A DNA stretch of 64,000 bases. Source: Symbiodinium natans. Lineage: Eukaryota; Sar; Dinophyceae; Suessiales; Symbiodiniaceae. The translations under genes and the position numbers were made by a program. How positions within the stretch are numbered: position 1 is the stretch's first letter; each line of letters starts with the position of its first letter. Below the pieces are notes generated by a model, which saw nothing but the letters and a program-made list of their open reading frames with translations, had not been told where the DNA came from and made no database searches. The stretch is taken from positions 67,501 through 131,500 of the forward strand of contig CAJNDS010000405.1 in the NCBI GenBank assembly GCA_905221605.1, written 5' to 3'. Shown one piece after another: positions 1-34,966 of the stretch.

Positions 1-107
1 TGAGGGTTAGGGTTTAGGGGTTTAGGGGTTTAGGGGTTTAGGGGTTTAGGGGTTTAGGGGCTTAGGAGTTTAGGGGTTTAGGGGTTTAGGGTTTAGGGTT
101 TAGGGTT
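1..107 (+). repeat. Interstitial telomere-type array, TTTAGGGG octamers then TTTAGGG
   Basis: About ten units of the 8-base variant TTTAGGGG are followed by normal heptamers. On a true left chromosome end the + strand would read CCCTAAA, so this is not a terminal telomere. Confidence 0.9.
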
Positions 108-300
108 CGGTCTTTGGGTCTGTTAGGCCTTGTAGGGGTCTCAGAGGAGCTGTCTGCATAGGATTCTCCCCCCACTGCTTTCCGGAATCTTTCGGCGCAT
201 CCTTCAGCTTTGGCCACTTATCCTTAAAAGGGTTTGTGGTTCACATACCCAATAGGAATTGAAGTAGTACAGGGTATGACCAATTTTAGGGTTCAGGGTT
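108..300. other. Unassigned unique island
   Basis: No telomere repeats. The minus strand has an open stretch (about 46 codons) but no recognisable motif; no gene is called. Confidence 0.3.
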
Positions 301-537
301 AGGAGATTTTTTGTTCGGAGCCAATGGGACCACCCCCCCAAAATGTAGATTTGTTGTTGGGTGTTCTGTTGCAGGGCTGCTCTTTCACGAAAGATCGGCA
401 GTGATTCGAACAGCGGCCTCGAAAGCCTAGGTAGCCCAGCGACCAGACCGCAAGGAGGGTTTTAGATCGACACCCCTGAAACCCCTTTTCCAAAACACTG
501 AAGCCCCACACCCCAAAATTAAAACCCTAAAGCCCGC

Positions 538-643
538 AACCCCTAACCCCTAAACCACCTAGACCCTAAAAACCCCCAAACCCCCTTAGCCCAAACCCTA
601 AACCCCAAACCCCAAACCCTAAGCCCTAAACCCTAAACCCTAA
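538..643 (-). repeat. Degenerate CCCTAAA array
   Basis: Fifteen or so imperfect CCCTAAA/CCCCAAA units that end next to the island at 676-749. Confidence 0.85.
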
Positions 644-675
644 AGAAGTCCCTCTCTGGCGCCGGGTCACAGCAC

Positions 676-24508
<23,833 letters not shown>

Positions 24509-24599
24509 CTGCAAAAGCTGGAGTCCTTGCCCAAAAGTGAGCCGATACTGCAAAACTGCATACTTTCGGGAGGCCCGGCAGCAGAAAATCTCGGCATAG

Positions 24600-24840
24600 A
24601 TCTGTTTTGGGTTTTGGGTTTGGGGTTTTGGGTTTAGGGTTTCGGGTTTGGGGTTTAGGGTCTGGGGTTTAGGGTTGGGGGTTTCGGGTCTGGGGACTAC
24701 GGTTTAGGGTTTGGGGAGTGGGGTCAGGGTTTCGGGTTTAGGGTTTGGGGTTTAGGGTTTCGGGTTTGGGGTTTAGGGTTTCGGGCTTAGGGTTTGGCAT
24801 TTCGGGTTTAGGGTTTGGGGTTTTGGGTCTGGGGTTTATA
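24600..24840 (+). repeat. TTTAGGG/TTTGGGG/TTTCGGG array
   Basis: About 30 degenerate units in which TTTCGGG and TTTGGGG alternate. Confidence 0.9.
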
Positions 24841-25229
24841 GGGGAAACCCACCGAAAACCTCCCAACCCCCAAAACCTGTCGAGTTTAAGGCTCTGGGTT
24901 CGGATTTTAACAGGCTTCGCGCAGCTTGGGCGTTGCAGAAAAAGTTTCTGGGCGTCTGGTAAATCCAACCCTTTACCCGCGAACCTACACTCCCATGCTC
25001 TCGTACTGTTCTCGGGTTTAGGGTGTATGTAGTAGCCTGCCCTGAAGCCTCATCATAGGGTACTAGTATTAGGATTCCCTAAGCCCTGAACATACTGTCA
25101 AGGGTCTAAAGAAGAAGGGACCCTTTGTTCTTCAGGGTTGTCAAGGGGCTACTTAGGTACATAGGGACGAATAAGGTACATCGAGGGGTGACACAGGGGA
25201 ATAAGATTAACTGGACTCCTCATCTGTAT

Positions 25230-25325
25230 ACCCCTTGTAGACTCCTATACAAATTGAGGGCCCTTGCATCAGAACCAGGAGGTTAGGGACCATGTCAAGG
25301 GGGTGATGAAACTACCCTCAGATTC
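25230..25325. mobile_element. MITE-like family G, degenerate copy
   Basis: GAGGGCCCTTGCATCAGAAC, GGAGGTTAGGGACCATGTCA and GAAACTACCCTCAGATTCT follow the family G order. It abuts a family F element. Confidence 0.4.
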
Positions 25326-25327
25326 TA

Positions 25328-25455
25328 GGGTTGTACCTTGGACTCTGAAGGCTGTGCCCTTGGGTGTTGGGGACCCTTTGACAAGGTCCTTAAGGTCGAA
25401 AAAGGACCACATTCCGAGAAACATTCAGGGGAACCTTTAGGGGTACAACCTTAGG
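25328..25455. mobile_element. MITE-like family F, copy 2
   Basis: GGTTGTACCTTGGACTCT left and GGGGTACAACCTTAGGGG right are inverted; the middle carries AAGGTCCTTAAGGTCGAAAAAGG in parallel with 42843. Confidence 0.6.
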
Positions 25456-25918
25456 GGCACGAGTCTTAATCCTTTGACAGATAGACCCGAAACTCGACAC
25501 CCTAAACCCTAAACCCTAAACACTAAACCCTAAACCCTAAACCCAACCCCCCTCCCCCTCGGCCTACACCCTAAGTCTTCACACTCTCGATCCAATGAGT
25601 TGCGGTTCGAGCCTAGGGCTGGGTGGGGCTTCAGCGCGCTCTTTCGGCTTGTAGCTCCCAAAGGGAGGGGGGGGATTTAGGGTTTAGGGTTTAGGGTGTA
25701 GAGTTTAGGGTTAAGTTTGTTTCTTGTACACTGGAGTCACGCTTTTCCGAGCGTGACAGTTCATGGTTTAGGGGCTTAGGGTTTGGGGAGAGGGCAAAGC
25801 TCCTTTAAGGACTTAGGGCTTTCGGGTACGACAAAACTACAGCGGCAATGCCCTTGCCCCTGTGTTGATGCACCGCCAGACCCCTAGCCCTAAACCCTAC
25901 ACCCTAAACCCTAAGGAC

Positions 25919-25983
25919 TCTGCCCCGGACACCCTTGCCGCTGGGCCACGGCTTTGAGCTGGATGGTGAGGACACCCATCTTC
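25919..25983 (-). CDS. Possible exon
   Basis: After GAGTCCCAG the minus strand encodes KMGVLTIQLKAVAQRQGCPG, loosely F.V.A.CA.G. The downstream boundary is unclear. Confidence 0.3.
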
Positions 25984-26039
25984 CTGGGACTCACAAAGCC
26001 TAGAAGCCCAAAGCGGCCGAAAGGCAAAGGCCTCTGAGG

Positions 26040-26215
26040 GTTTAGGGTTGGGGGGATTAGGGTTTAGGGCTTAGGGTTGAGGGTTTAGGGTTTAGGGTTG
26101 AGGGGTTTAGGGTTTAGGGTTTGGGGTTTGGGGTTTGGGGTTTAGGGTTTAGGGTTTAGGGAATGCTTAGCGTTTAGGGTTTAAGGAATAGGGAATGTAT
26201 GTTTAGGTCTTCAGT
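26040..26215 (+). repeat. TTTAGGG/TTTGGGG array
   Basis: About 17 units with variants. Confidence 0.93.
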
Positions 26216-26468
26216 GCGCAATGAACCTGAATACCACACCCCCAGCGCCCCCTAAGCCCTACACGCCCCGCAGATGTCCTGCTTGACCCGGCCTGTCCGC
26301 AAAAACCCTTCCACTCGACGCCCTAGACGAGCCCTAACTTGAAGTGCTCCAAGCAGCTCGGCACCTCAACAATCTCCAAAGTCCCCGGGGGAGCCAAACC
26401 CCCCTTCATTCCGGAAATTGCCCTTAACCCGAAACTCTAAACCCCTAATTCCAACTGTGGAAACCTAC

Positions 26469-26551
26469 ATCCACATGTGGATCCCTCGCCACATGGTTCG
26501 AAGCACATTGCTCGACATCGCGCGCCCAGCACACAGATGTTTCAGAGGGCT
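26469..26551 (-). CDS. Possible exon
   Basis: Between GGCACAG and GTAGGT the minus strand encodes PSETSVCWARDVEQCASNHV. Confidence 0.3.
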
Positions 26552-26572
26552 CTGTGCCTGAGGGCTTAACTG

Positions 26573-26780
26573 AACCCTAAACCCTACAAACGCTATACAC
26601 CCCATCAACACTATGTACCCAAAACACCCTGTAAACCCGGTAAACCGTATAAACCCTATAATCCCTGTAAACCCTCTAACCCCTATAAACCCTCTAAACC
26701 CTATAAATCCTGCAAACCGTGTAAACCCTATAACAAACCCCTACAAACCCTACAAACCCCCATAGCACCCCATAAATCCT
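26573..26780 (-). repeat. CCCTATAAA/CCCTGTAAA 9-mer tract
   Basis: A telomere-like tract in which the unit has drifted to CCCTATAAA and CCCTGTAAA; no gene. Confidence 0.8.
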
Positions 26781-26784
26781 GAAC

Positions 26785-26846
26785 CGCTCGTCTCAGCCAG
26801 AGGGTCGAGGACTCCCGAGACAGCTCCAGCGCACGGGACTCGTAGC
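26785..26846 (-). CDS. Possible exon
   Basis: Bounded by GGTCGCAG and GTTCAGG. GYESRALELSRESSTLW is one open frame; another frame gives PCAGAVSGVLDPLAETSGS. Frame undecided. Confidence 0.25.
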
Positions 26847-27221
26847 CTGCGACCGCAGTTCCCGAGAATCTTTGAAATGGCTTTAGGGGTTTAGGGTTTA
26901 GGGTTTAGGGCTTAGGATCTAGGTCAGAGATTTGGGGTTTGTGGGGGTTTAGGGGTTCTAGGGGTTAGAGGGGCTTAGGGTTTAGGGTTCCCAGGCGCAG
27001 GAATCTCTGATCGATTCAGGGAGTGATTACATGTAGATCGCTTATGATCTCCACTTCTCCAAAACAAAGATTAGCTGCATGACTAGAGTGCTTTAGGGGG
27101 TCTATTAGAGATTTGGTTTAGCGGTTCAGGGTTTAACGGTATAAGGCTTCTTTCTGCTCGCTTCCAGCTGTTCTGGCCATGGTAGGCCTGTCCTAAAAGT
27201 TGCTCAGTCCGAAAATCACAT

Positions 27222-27303
27222 AGGGTTTAGGGTTTAGGGTTTAGGGTTTAGGGTTTAGGGTTTAGGGTGAAGGGTTTAGGGTATAGGGTTTAAGGTTTAG
27301 GGT
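27222..27303 (+). repeat. TTTAGGG array
   Basis: Eleven units with variants. A 200-bp stretch to 27560 without features follows. Confidence 0.96.
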
Positions 27304-27580
27304 ACTGGCGCGAGTTAGACAGAAAACAAGTACGACGATACGCCGTTCAACAAGACACAATAGACAAACAACACACACAGAGTAAGAATAACAGTGCTAT
27401 TGCTTTTATGAGCATGTGGACACATACCAAAAAACATCATGACAAGCAGAATAGTCATACAGGGCCCCTAAGACTCGCAGACACCAACAAAGCACTTCAA
27501 GCCTGAACTCCTCAACTCCCTAAGCTGCTCCCTTAACTCCCTAAACCACCCGTAAGGCTTCCTAAACCAGATCACCAATC

Positions 27581-27662
27581 AGGGTACCCTGTTTGGGTTG
27601 GTTCCTGCATAAGGGAGCCTCGAACCCCCCCAAAAAAAAGGAAAAAGGGTACCACTGGGCTA
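27581..27662. mobile_element. MITE-like family D, copy 3
   Basis: AGGGTACCCTGTTTGGGTTG to AAGGGTACCACTGGGCTACT with the core CATAAGGGAGCCTCGAACCC. Confidence 0.7.
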
Positions 27663-27697
27663 CTGAGTCTCCAAACTCCCGTAAGGCCTAAGCCACC

Positions 27698-27805
27698 TAA
27701 ACCCTAAACCCTAAACCCTAAACCCCAAAGCCTAAACCCTAAAGCCTAAACCCCAAACCCTAAACCCTAAACCCTAAACCCTAAACCCTAAACCCTAAAC
27801 CCTAG
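27698..27805 (-). repeat. CCCTAAA array
   Basis: About 14 units with AAAGCCT variants. Confidence 0.95.
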
Positions 27806-27929
27806 CCCTGAACCGACTCCTGTGCAAGCGAACCCTGCCTCTCAGCATTTTCGCTGCGAAGGCCTAAGAGGCAGTAGAGGCTTTAATTATAGGGCTGAGG
27901 GTTTAGGATTTAGGGTCTATGGTTTAGGG

Positions 27930-28012
27930 GGTAGGGGTTTAGGGTTTAGGGTTTAGGGTTTAGGGCTTAGGGTTTAGGGTTTAGGGTTTAGGGTTAGGGT
28001 TTAGGGGTTGAA
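27930..28012 (+). repeat. TTTAGGG array
   Basis: About ten units. Confidence 0.95.
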
Positions 28013-28301
28013 GGGGGTGTCGCGTGGTGTAGGTGGATAGGGTTTTTTTTGGGGGTGTGTGTTCTAGGGTTGGTCAGGTTAGGGTTTAGGGTTTAGGGTT
28101 TAGGGCTTGGGGTTTAGGGTTTAGGGTTCAGGGTTTTGGGTTCAAGGTATGTAACCCAAGGTTCCCTAATACTCAATACTCCCCAGTACTCCCTAAGGCT
28201 CCCTAAGCTTCCCTAAGTGGGCAGCGAGTATTTCCCAAAAATAGAGGTACCCTATTGAGTATAATGGAACTTCCGAAAAAGGGATTCACAATAGGGTACC
28301 C

Positions 28302-28390
28302 TAAACCCTAAACCCTAAACCCTAAACCCTAAACCCTAAACCCTAAACCCTAAACCCTAAACCCTAAACCCTAAACCCCTAAACCCCTAA
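28302..28390 (-). repeat. CCCTAAA array, about 12 units
   Basis: Perfect units followed by a C18 run at 28410. Confidence 0.97.
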
Positions 28391-28827
28391 ACCCAAATTT
28401 TCGGAACACGCCCCCCCCCCCCCCCCCCCCCAGGTGTCTGTGTGCGACTGCAGGGTTTGGGGGTCGAGGGAAAGGAAACTTCCATGAACTTTAGACTTAT
28501 GGGATTCTGAATCGAACACCCTAAACCCTAAACCCTAAATCCTACAAACCCTAAAGTGGGAATTTTGATGGGAATCAGAACCTGACGATGCTCTCTACAT
28601 TAACCCCCGCCCCTTTCGTCTGCGGAAAGGGGACAGGGGGTTCCTAAACCCTAACCCTAAACCCTTTATAAAACCCTAAACCCTAGCCCTAAACTCAAAA
28701 CCCTGGAATGTTAGGTACCCTGCAGAACGAAGCCAAGACCTGCACGGCCCCCCTAGTCAGTGGCGTTTCAGGATGCACAACACTGGGTTTAGGGTTCAGG
28801 GTTTGGGGTTTAGGGTTAAGGGACTCG

Positions 28828-29084
28828 ACACACCCCAGTCCAGCAGGACGTCTTTCCATCCAAATCTAGCGTTCTCACTTCGCTCGAGAGCATCGCTGGG
28901 TGTGTCTGGGAAAACCACGCGAATGCCAGAGATGGCCTCGTCGTGGCACTCAGTCCAGGCGGCGATCGCTGCCACGTGCGTGCCGGCAATCAGGCAGTTC
29001 TTCAGCATCATGTCGATGTCACCGAGGCCGGCGGCGTTGCTGTCATACTGCGGGCCCCTTGTGCTTGAGGTACCCCGGAAAAAC
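28828..29084 (-). CDS. Long coding-like island, unknown protein
   Basis: The minus strand is open for about 85 codons. It includes YDSNAAGLGDIDMMLKNCLI, AGTHVAAIAAWTECHDEAIS, GIRVVFPDTPSDALERSENA and RFGWKDVLLDWGV. About three quarters of third positions are G or C, unlike the flanking repeats. A possible acceptor is GACAG at the upstream edge; the downstream edge runs into a TTTAGGG-like patch. No family recognised. It is the largest exon-like block apart from the 301-codon ORF. Confidence 0.5.
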
Positions 29085-29232
29085 GCTGTCAGTTAGGGTC
29101 TGAGGTTTAGACTTAAGGAACCACGTAGAGCATGTCGGGGAAAAGGGCTAAGACCCTAAAACCCTAAATCCTAGCCCTAAACCCGAAACCCTAAACTCCC
29201 TAAACCCTAACCCTAAACCCTAAACCCTAAAT

Positions 29233-29311
29233 GCGGGGTCTTGGGTGTTTCCGAATCACATTCGAGCACTGGGGTCCGTGCTGTCTGAAGGGCCAGCAGG
29301 GCCCATATCAC
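29233..29311 (-). CDS. Possible exon
   Basis: After TTCTGAG the minus strand encodes VIWALLALQTARTPVLECDS followed by ETPKTP, into a CCCTAAA array. Confidence 0.3.
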
Positions 29312-30375
29312 CTCAGAAAATGATAGGTTTATAGGGTTTAGAGTTTAGGGTTTAGGGTCTTTAGGTTGTAGGGTTTAGGATATACGAATTTTCGGGTTCA
29401 GGCAATTTCGGCTTTCGGGTTCAGGGAGTTTAGCGAGCTTAGGGAGCTGAGGGGGTTTTGGGTTGAGCTTAGGGAGCTTAGGGGTTTGGGTCCCTGAGGT
29501 TTCCCCCTCTCACAAAGGAAACAATCTCACCTACGCAGGCCTACGCAAAGGTCACAGGCTCAGTCCAAACAAAACCTGCTAAGCTACTACTCGCCCGGTT
29601 TTAGAACCACTCCTTAAAGCTGTAAACCTTGAACCGTAAACCCCGGCCCTAAGCCCTACAAACCCTGTAAACCCTAACCCCTCAAAACACAAGCTCATGC
29701 CCGCACAGACTGGTCAGTTTTTCGGGCGTGCCGGGGCTGATTTTCAGTTGGGACTTCGGGTGCTGGGGTGGCCTTTGCTGGTGTCGGGTTTAAGCCGTGG
29801 CTGGCTCCTTAACAAGGAAGCTGCTTGAGGGTTTTCGGGGTTTTAGGAGCAAGGGCTTTGTAGTTTCGGACTTGAGCATCTTCTGTCTGCCGCCGAGCAG
29901 CTACATTATGCCTCATGGCTCTGCTTTACCGCCTCCAAGTGGTGGCAGTTCAGCAGATGCTTCGTTGCTGCTGCAACTCAGCACTACGGGTACTGGCGAG
30001 CCAGTACTGCGGTAATCGCTTTGGATCGAACCCGAACCCTGCCCAGAAGAGTCCACGGAGTAGCCTAAAAATTTACCCGAACAAGGTTGCAAGGGGATAC
30101 TTAGTCTTGGTAGCTATTTAGGCTTCTGAACTAGCTACCGTAGTCGAGTCTAGGTAAGCCCGAAAACAAGACTTCTGAATTTCGGCTTGGGTTTTAGGGC
30201 AGGGACTTGGGTGTAGGGTTTAGGGTTTGATTAGGTGTAGAAGAATGATTCTGCCCCAACTGGGACATTTTGGCGCCTACTTCCAGAAGAGTAGTTCAAG
30301 TGCGCCTCTGCGTGGTTAGAGAACACACAGAGCCCGCTCAGGCATGACCTGCTGCTTGAGTCGTACCTTTTTGTA

Positions 30376-30455
30376 GGGGTTTAGGGGTTTAGGGGTTTAG
30401 GGGTTTAGGGGTTTAGGGGTTTAGGGGTTTAGGGGTTTAGGGTTTAGGGTTTAGG
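30376..30455 (+). repeat. TTTAGGGG octamer array
   Basis: Eight uniform 8-mers followed by normal heptamers. Confidence 0.97.
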
Positions 30456-30510
30456 GGAGTTCCCTGGTCCCTTAATTTGGGCCCTTACTGCATACCCCTT
30501 ATATACCCTA

Positions 30511-30590
30511 TGCAACCCAAGGGCCCATATATCAGAACCCTTCGAAGGAGGTAAGGGACCAGATGAAGGCCTATGTAACTACCCTTAGAT
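30511..30590. mobile_element. MITE-like family G, copy 2
   Basis: GCAACCCAAGGGCCCATATA, CAGAACCCTTCGAAGGAGGT and AACTACCCTTAG in family order. Confidence 0.6.
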
Positions 30591-30618
30591 AGCTGGGGGG
30601 TTGCAGCAGAGGATCTGA

Positions 30619-30690
30619 ATAGGGTTTAGGGTTTAGGGTTTAGGGTTTAGGGTTTAGGGTTTAGGGTTTAGGGTTTAGGGTTTAGGGTAA
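30619..30690 (+). repeat. TTTAGGG array
   Basis: Ten perfect units, meeting CCCTAAA in opposite orientation at 30690. Confidence 0.97.
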
Positions 30691-30880
30691 ACCCTAAACA
30701 CAAGCATGGAATCTTCTACCATAGAACAGTCCCCACCCGAAAGAGGAAGCATCTCGATCCACCGGGGCTTCTGTTTGAGAGGGCTCGTAGTAAACCCTAT
30801 AAACCCTGGCCCTAAACCCTAAACCCCAAACCCTAAACCCACACCCCAAAACCCTACACCCTAAACCCTAGTTCATAAAC

Positions 30881-30954
30881 CCTCGAGGCGCAGCTTTGTT
30901 TGGTCGACGTCATGCACGGTGCGACAGTGGCGATCTTGTTGTGATCAGGGGATG
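30881..30954 (-). CDS. Possible exon
   Basis: Between TTTTCACAG and GTTTATG the minus strand encodes SPDHNKIATVAPCMTSTKQS then CASR. Confidence 0.35.
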
Positions 30955-31009
30955 CTGTGAAAATCCCTCAAACGGTGCCCTGAAACCCTCAGAACTCATC
31001 TATTCGGCT

Positions 31010-31925
31010 AGGATTCGGGTTCAGGGGGTTTAGGTTTTGGGGCTTAGCGTTTAGGGTTTAGGGGTGGCGTCTGCCTGACCTTGAGTTTTGAACCCTATTT
31101 ATGGGCAGCCCAAGGTCTATAAGGTTTAGGGTTTCGGGTCGCCGCCCACCCGCAACAAGCCCGAAACCCTCCACCCTAAACCCTCATCAGGCGAGTTTTG
31201 GATCCGAGTTGTATCTAGGTTCCCAGCTGCCTATTCAAAAAGGGCTTAGGGTTTAGGGGTTCGGGCTTTGGGTTCCGTTAAACCAGGTTTAAACACACAT
31301 AGGAGGAATTAAGGTATCACCGGGCGTGTTGCGTGTGATTAGGGTTCTTCCGACATCACCAGAACTAGGGCAGGTGTGCAATTTCCATGGCTCACACTAA
31401 AGGTCTGATATTGGCGGCTCGCAAAAGGACGTGCCGGGGTCATGAAGGATTGCAACAGCGTGGGCTAAAACACGAAAGGCGTTGAATCAAAAACACTAAA
31501 CCCTAAACCAAAAGGGCTTACATTCGGGTGTATCTGTCCAGGTTAGCTCGTGAGTGAGTCTGAAGGTCTCTAGCTTAAGCGTGTAGTGATGCTTTAGGAA
31601 GGACAATTCGATGCTACCACCCGAGACTTGCAAAGTAAAGACAGGTGAAACAGTTGCTGCCGGAGCATGCAGCAAGCTAACTCTTCTGAAGGTGCTGCAA
31701 ATCCAGACTACCCTAAACCCTAAACCCTATACGACCAACCCAATTCGCAAAATATTTCAACCCTGCACTCTCTCACCACCTCGTACTCCCTAATTATTCA
31801 TCTTCAGCTCTGTTTACCAACAGAAAGTACGCCTAACCACTTATTAACCCTACAAACCCTCTTAGAAGCTTATCCCCTGGAACCCCCAATATGACAACTG
31901 ACAACCCTCTTCGAAGCCAGTATCC
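31010..31925. other. Unassigned region with sparse telomere-like units
   Basis: No convincing gene. A short + ORF (31611-31793) is partly repeat. Confidence 0.3.
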
Positions 31926-31929
31926 CCAA

Positions 31930-32010
31930 TTTAGGGTTTAGGGTTTAGGGTTTAGGTTTAGGGTTTAGGGTTTAGGGTTTAGGGTTTAGGGTTTAGGGTT
32001 TAGGGTTCAG
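31930..32010 (+). repeat. TTTAGGG array
   Basis: Eleven units. Confidence 0.97.
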
Positions 32011-32305
32011 GGTTCACCCGACCCTGGTGGCCGCGTTCGGCTCCCGCGGGGTCGGTTTCGAACTCCGGCAGCAAGGGGGGGTGAGAAGCCAATGGCGCCC
32101 GAAAGCCTCAGAGGTTGATGTTTAGGGTTTTACCCACCTGACCCTGAAAAAAAGTATACATTTTTTAGGTAGAAGCAACAAAATAATTATAAGAACCCAG
32201 AAAAAAAAGCATTAAAGTATAGTACTCCAAAACCCAGTTTAGGGTTTAGGGTTTAGGGTTTCGGGTTTAGGGTTTGAATGACAGGGGGGGTCTAGGGTTT
32301 AGCCT

Positions 32306-32412
32306 TAACCCTAAACCCTAAACCCTCCTAAACCCTAAACCCTAAACCCTCCTAAACCCTAAACCCTAAACCCTAAACCCTAAACCCTCCTAAACCCTAA
32401 ACCCTAAACCCG
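32306..32412 (-). repeat. CCCTAAA array with CCCTCCTAAA joints
   Basis: Blocks of two to five heptamers separated four times by CCCTCCTAAA. Confidence 0.95.
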
Positions 32413-32659
32413 GCTTCGTGGACATGGCTTTGGGTTGAGGGAGTAAGTTGAGAGCGGATCCCAGGGGCCGAGTGTGTGTGGCAGTGTTTGTGCACTAAAT
32501 GATTCGTTTTTTGCTGCTTTTTGCTAGAGTCCTTCAACCCCACCAAATTACCAAACCCTCTGAACAGACTCCTCGTGAATGGGTCAGGCTGAGGGCTGGT
32601 GCTATCTCGGCTACCCGTAGGAAAGAAGCAAATGACTTTCTCTGCCCTGAACCCAAACC

Positions 32660-32775
32660 CTACACCCTCTCCTGCCTTCCTTGCTGCCTTTCCTCCTTCC
32701 TCCCTTCCTGCCTTCCTTCCTTCCTTCCAGTGCGTATGCCCCCCCTCTCTCTCTCTCTCTCTCGCTTCCTCCCGC
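32660..32775. repeat. Pyrimidine-rich CTTCC and CT microsatellite
   Basis: CTTCC and CTCTCT runs; overlapping ORFs are artefacts. Confidence 0.9.
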
Positions 32776-32894
32776 CCTCCCCGCACGCTTTTACTCCCTA
32801 GGGAGCCCCAAGAACCCAAAAACCCGACCAAGGGAAAAGCACGTCGCCGTGGAATGCTCCTGAACGTCGGGCTTCTTAAGGCCTAGGACTTACA

Positions 32895-32975
32895 GGGTCT
32901 AGGGTTTAGGGTTTAGGGTTTAGGGTTTAAGGCTTAGGGCTTAGGTTTAGGGTTTAGGGTTTAGGGTTTAGGGTA
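32895..32975 (+). repeat. TTTAGGG array meeting CCCTAAA
   Basis: About ten units with TTAAGGC variants, ending head-on at 32975. Confidence 0.93.
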
Positions 32976-33106
32976 CCCTAAACCCTGTAACCCTCAACTC
33001 CACAAACCTACAAACCTCTCCTAGGCCAGGAAGCGGTGCTGACCTCACGCTTGGGTGCGCCACGCCTTTGTCAAGTGGAAGTCTTCGGAGTTTAGTGGGC
33101 GGTTGG

Positions 33107-33330
33107 GGTTTAGGGTTTAGGGTTAGGGTTTAGGGTTTAGGGTTTAGGGTTTAGGGTTTAGGGTTTAGGGTTTAGGGTTTAGGGTTTAGGGTTTAGGGTT
33201 TAGGGTTTAGGGTTTAGGGTTTAGGGTTTAGGGTTTAGGGTTTAGGGTTTAGGGTTTAGGGTTTTAAGGGTTTAGGGTTTTTAGGGTTAGGGTTTAGGGT
33301 TTTTTAGGGTTTAGGTTTAGGGGTTAGGGG
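33107..33330 (+). repeat. Longest TTTAGGG array in the window
   Basis: About 23 perfect consecutive units (33107-33271), then degenerate units and a G-rich run to 33355. Confidence 0.98.
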
Positions 33331-33457
33331 GGGTGGGGGGGGGGGGGGGGGGGGTTTACAGCCGTTCAGGTTTTCAGGTTCAGGTATGTAGGGTCCATTC
33401 CAAAGGTGCAGGGTGTACTATCTTCAAAGCTGACATAACCCTTTGATCTTGGGTTGC

Positions 33458-33535
33458 TGAACCCTAAACCCTAAACCCTAAAACCCTAAAACCCTAAACC
33501 CTGAACCCTAAACCAACCCTAAACCCTCATCCCTA
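33458..33535 (-). repeat. CCCTAAA array
   Basis: Ten units with CCCTAAAA variants. Confidence 0.93.
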
Positions 33536-33684
33536 GCAAATCTGAGGTCTCACTGGGCACTCCAACGCCCGAACTTTAAGGCTTACAGAGAGGGGGGGGG
33601 GGGTTCTCACTGCTATGTTTCAGAAGCCCCAAACCCCAAACCCCAAATCCCAGCCCCCAAACCCCAAGCCAAACACTAAACCCT

Positions 33685-33740
33685 GAACCCTGAACCTTCA
33701 ACCCTAAACCCTAAACCCTAAACCCTAAACCCTAAAGACC
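33685..33740 (-). repeat. CCCTAAA array
   Basis: Seven units directly left of the possible exon at 33778. Confidence 0.95.
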
Positions 33741-33777
33741 CAACCCTTCATCCCTGAACCCTCAACCTCGAATCGAC

Positions 33778-33837
33778 CTTCTTGTCGGAGACTGTCCCCC
33801 CAGGCGCCTGGTACTCGGCTCGCACGGATTTTCACCC
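33778..33837 (-). CDS. Possible exon
   Basis: Between GCCGAG and GTCGAT the minus strand encodes KSVRAEYQAPGGTVSDKK. G/C-rich third positions. It lies 1.1 kb downstream of the MYCBP-like stop codon, so it belongs to another gene. Confidence 0.35.
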
Positions 33838-33939
33838 CTCGGCTTCCTCGCCAAGACATTCGCGGGGGGCGAAGGCGGCTTGGGGGGGGTTTTGGGGAGC
33901 TGTCTTGGGATTTTGAAAGTTTTGTGGGGGGCTTCGTGG

Positions 33940-34070
33940 GGGGCTTTGGCTTTGGGGGGGGGGGGGGGGGGGGTTTTGGGGGTGGGGGGGCTTTGTTTTT
34001 TTTTTGTTTTTTTTTTTTTTTGGGGGGGGGGGGGTGGGGGGGGGGGGGGGTTGGGTGGTTCGGGTTTGGA
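33940..34070 (+). repeat. Poly-G / poly-T low-complexity tract
   Basis: G18, G15 and T15 runs; Gly-rich and Pro-rich frames across it are artefacts. Confidence 0.95.
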
Positions 34071-34142
34071 GGGGCGTGGGTTTTTGGATTATTTGGGGGT
34101 TTGGGGGGTTTGGGGTTTAAGGGCTCAGGGTGAAACAAATAT

Positions 34143-34286
34143 ATGGTCAAAAAGTACTGTAACGCAGATTCTACGTGCTTTAATGATGATGTTTATAGTA
34201 TTGTGGCGTTCAACCAGGGATCCGCTCACGGACTATCTGTCATTCAGAAAGCGGGACAGCGACAGAACCCAACGAACTACACTTGA
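34143..34286 (+). CDS. Small ORF, 47 codons
   Basis: Starts ATG with MVKKYCNADSTCFNDDVYSI and ends in QNPTNYT. The only hint of coding is its composition; it is on the strand opposite to the supported genes. Confidence 0.2.
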   Translation: MVKKYCNADSTCFNDDVYSIVAFNQGSAHGLSVIQKAGQRQNPTNYT

Positions 34287-34911
34287 GCCTCACAAACCTT
34301 AAACCCCAACAAAGGTGTTTAGGGTTTAGGGGTTAGGGTCTAGGTTTTGGGATTTGGGTAGATATGGGGGGGGGGAGCATGAGGCTGCTACAGTGCACCT
34401 GGATTCGCCCCAAAGTTTCCGTTGGATAGTTAGCAGGCATTGCATTGGGCATAACAAAGCAAAAATGGGTTTAGGGTTGATAAAGGGTTTGGGGTAAGTG
34501 GTCCTGTCAAGGTTTAGGCTTGGCTGGACAGCCATGTTGCTAGGTCTCTACACTGGGCAGGGCATGCTGATGTAGATTCCTCAGGCTACGAAGAACGTTT
34601 GCTGCCCCACACCCTTTAGTTCAGCCCCAAACACTCTTGCAAGAGAATACACTTCAAGAATTGCCAATAGATCGCGGCACGCTTCAAGGCTAACTAGACC
34701 CCGAAAGCCTCTAAAGCAGGCCACTTATGGCCAAAAGTACAGTTCTAGGTACACTTATAGCTGGTCAATTTCTAAGTACCCTGAAACTCCAAGGAGACCC
34801 ACCCCCAGTCCCCCCAACACAAGTAAAAACACACAGAAACGAGTTCATTAAACAACTCAACCATGTCATCCTAGAACGTGAACTTTGAACCCTCCTAAAC
34901 CTAAAACTCTA

Positions 34912-34966
34912 AACCCTAAACCCTAAACCCCAAACCCTAAACCCTAAACCCTAAACCCTAACCCCC
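34912..34966 (-). repeat. CCCTAAA array at the 3' end of the MYCBP-like gene
   Basis: Seven units. Its last unit supplies the in-frame TAG stop (34958-34960) of the MYCBP-like frame. Confidence 0.95.

Noticed and set aside
1-107. A chromosome-end telomere at the left edge
   Set aside because: The + strand reads TTTAGGGG; a left end should read CCCTAAA. Similar arrays occur throughout the window.
32040-32080. tRNA B-box-like GGTTTCGAACTCC
   Set aside because: One base too long and no cloverleaf around it.
32397-32831. 144-codon minus ORF
   Set aside because: Arg/Glu/Gly-rich translation of a pyrimidine microsatellite fused to a telomere-like tract.
33725-34302. Pro/Lys-rich and Gly-rich ORFs of about 140 codons
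   Set aside because: Low-complexity G/T tract; only the short segment at 33778-33837 looks coding.
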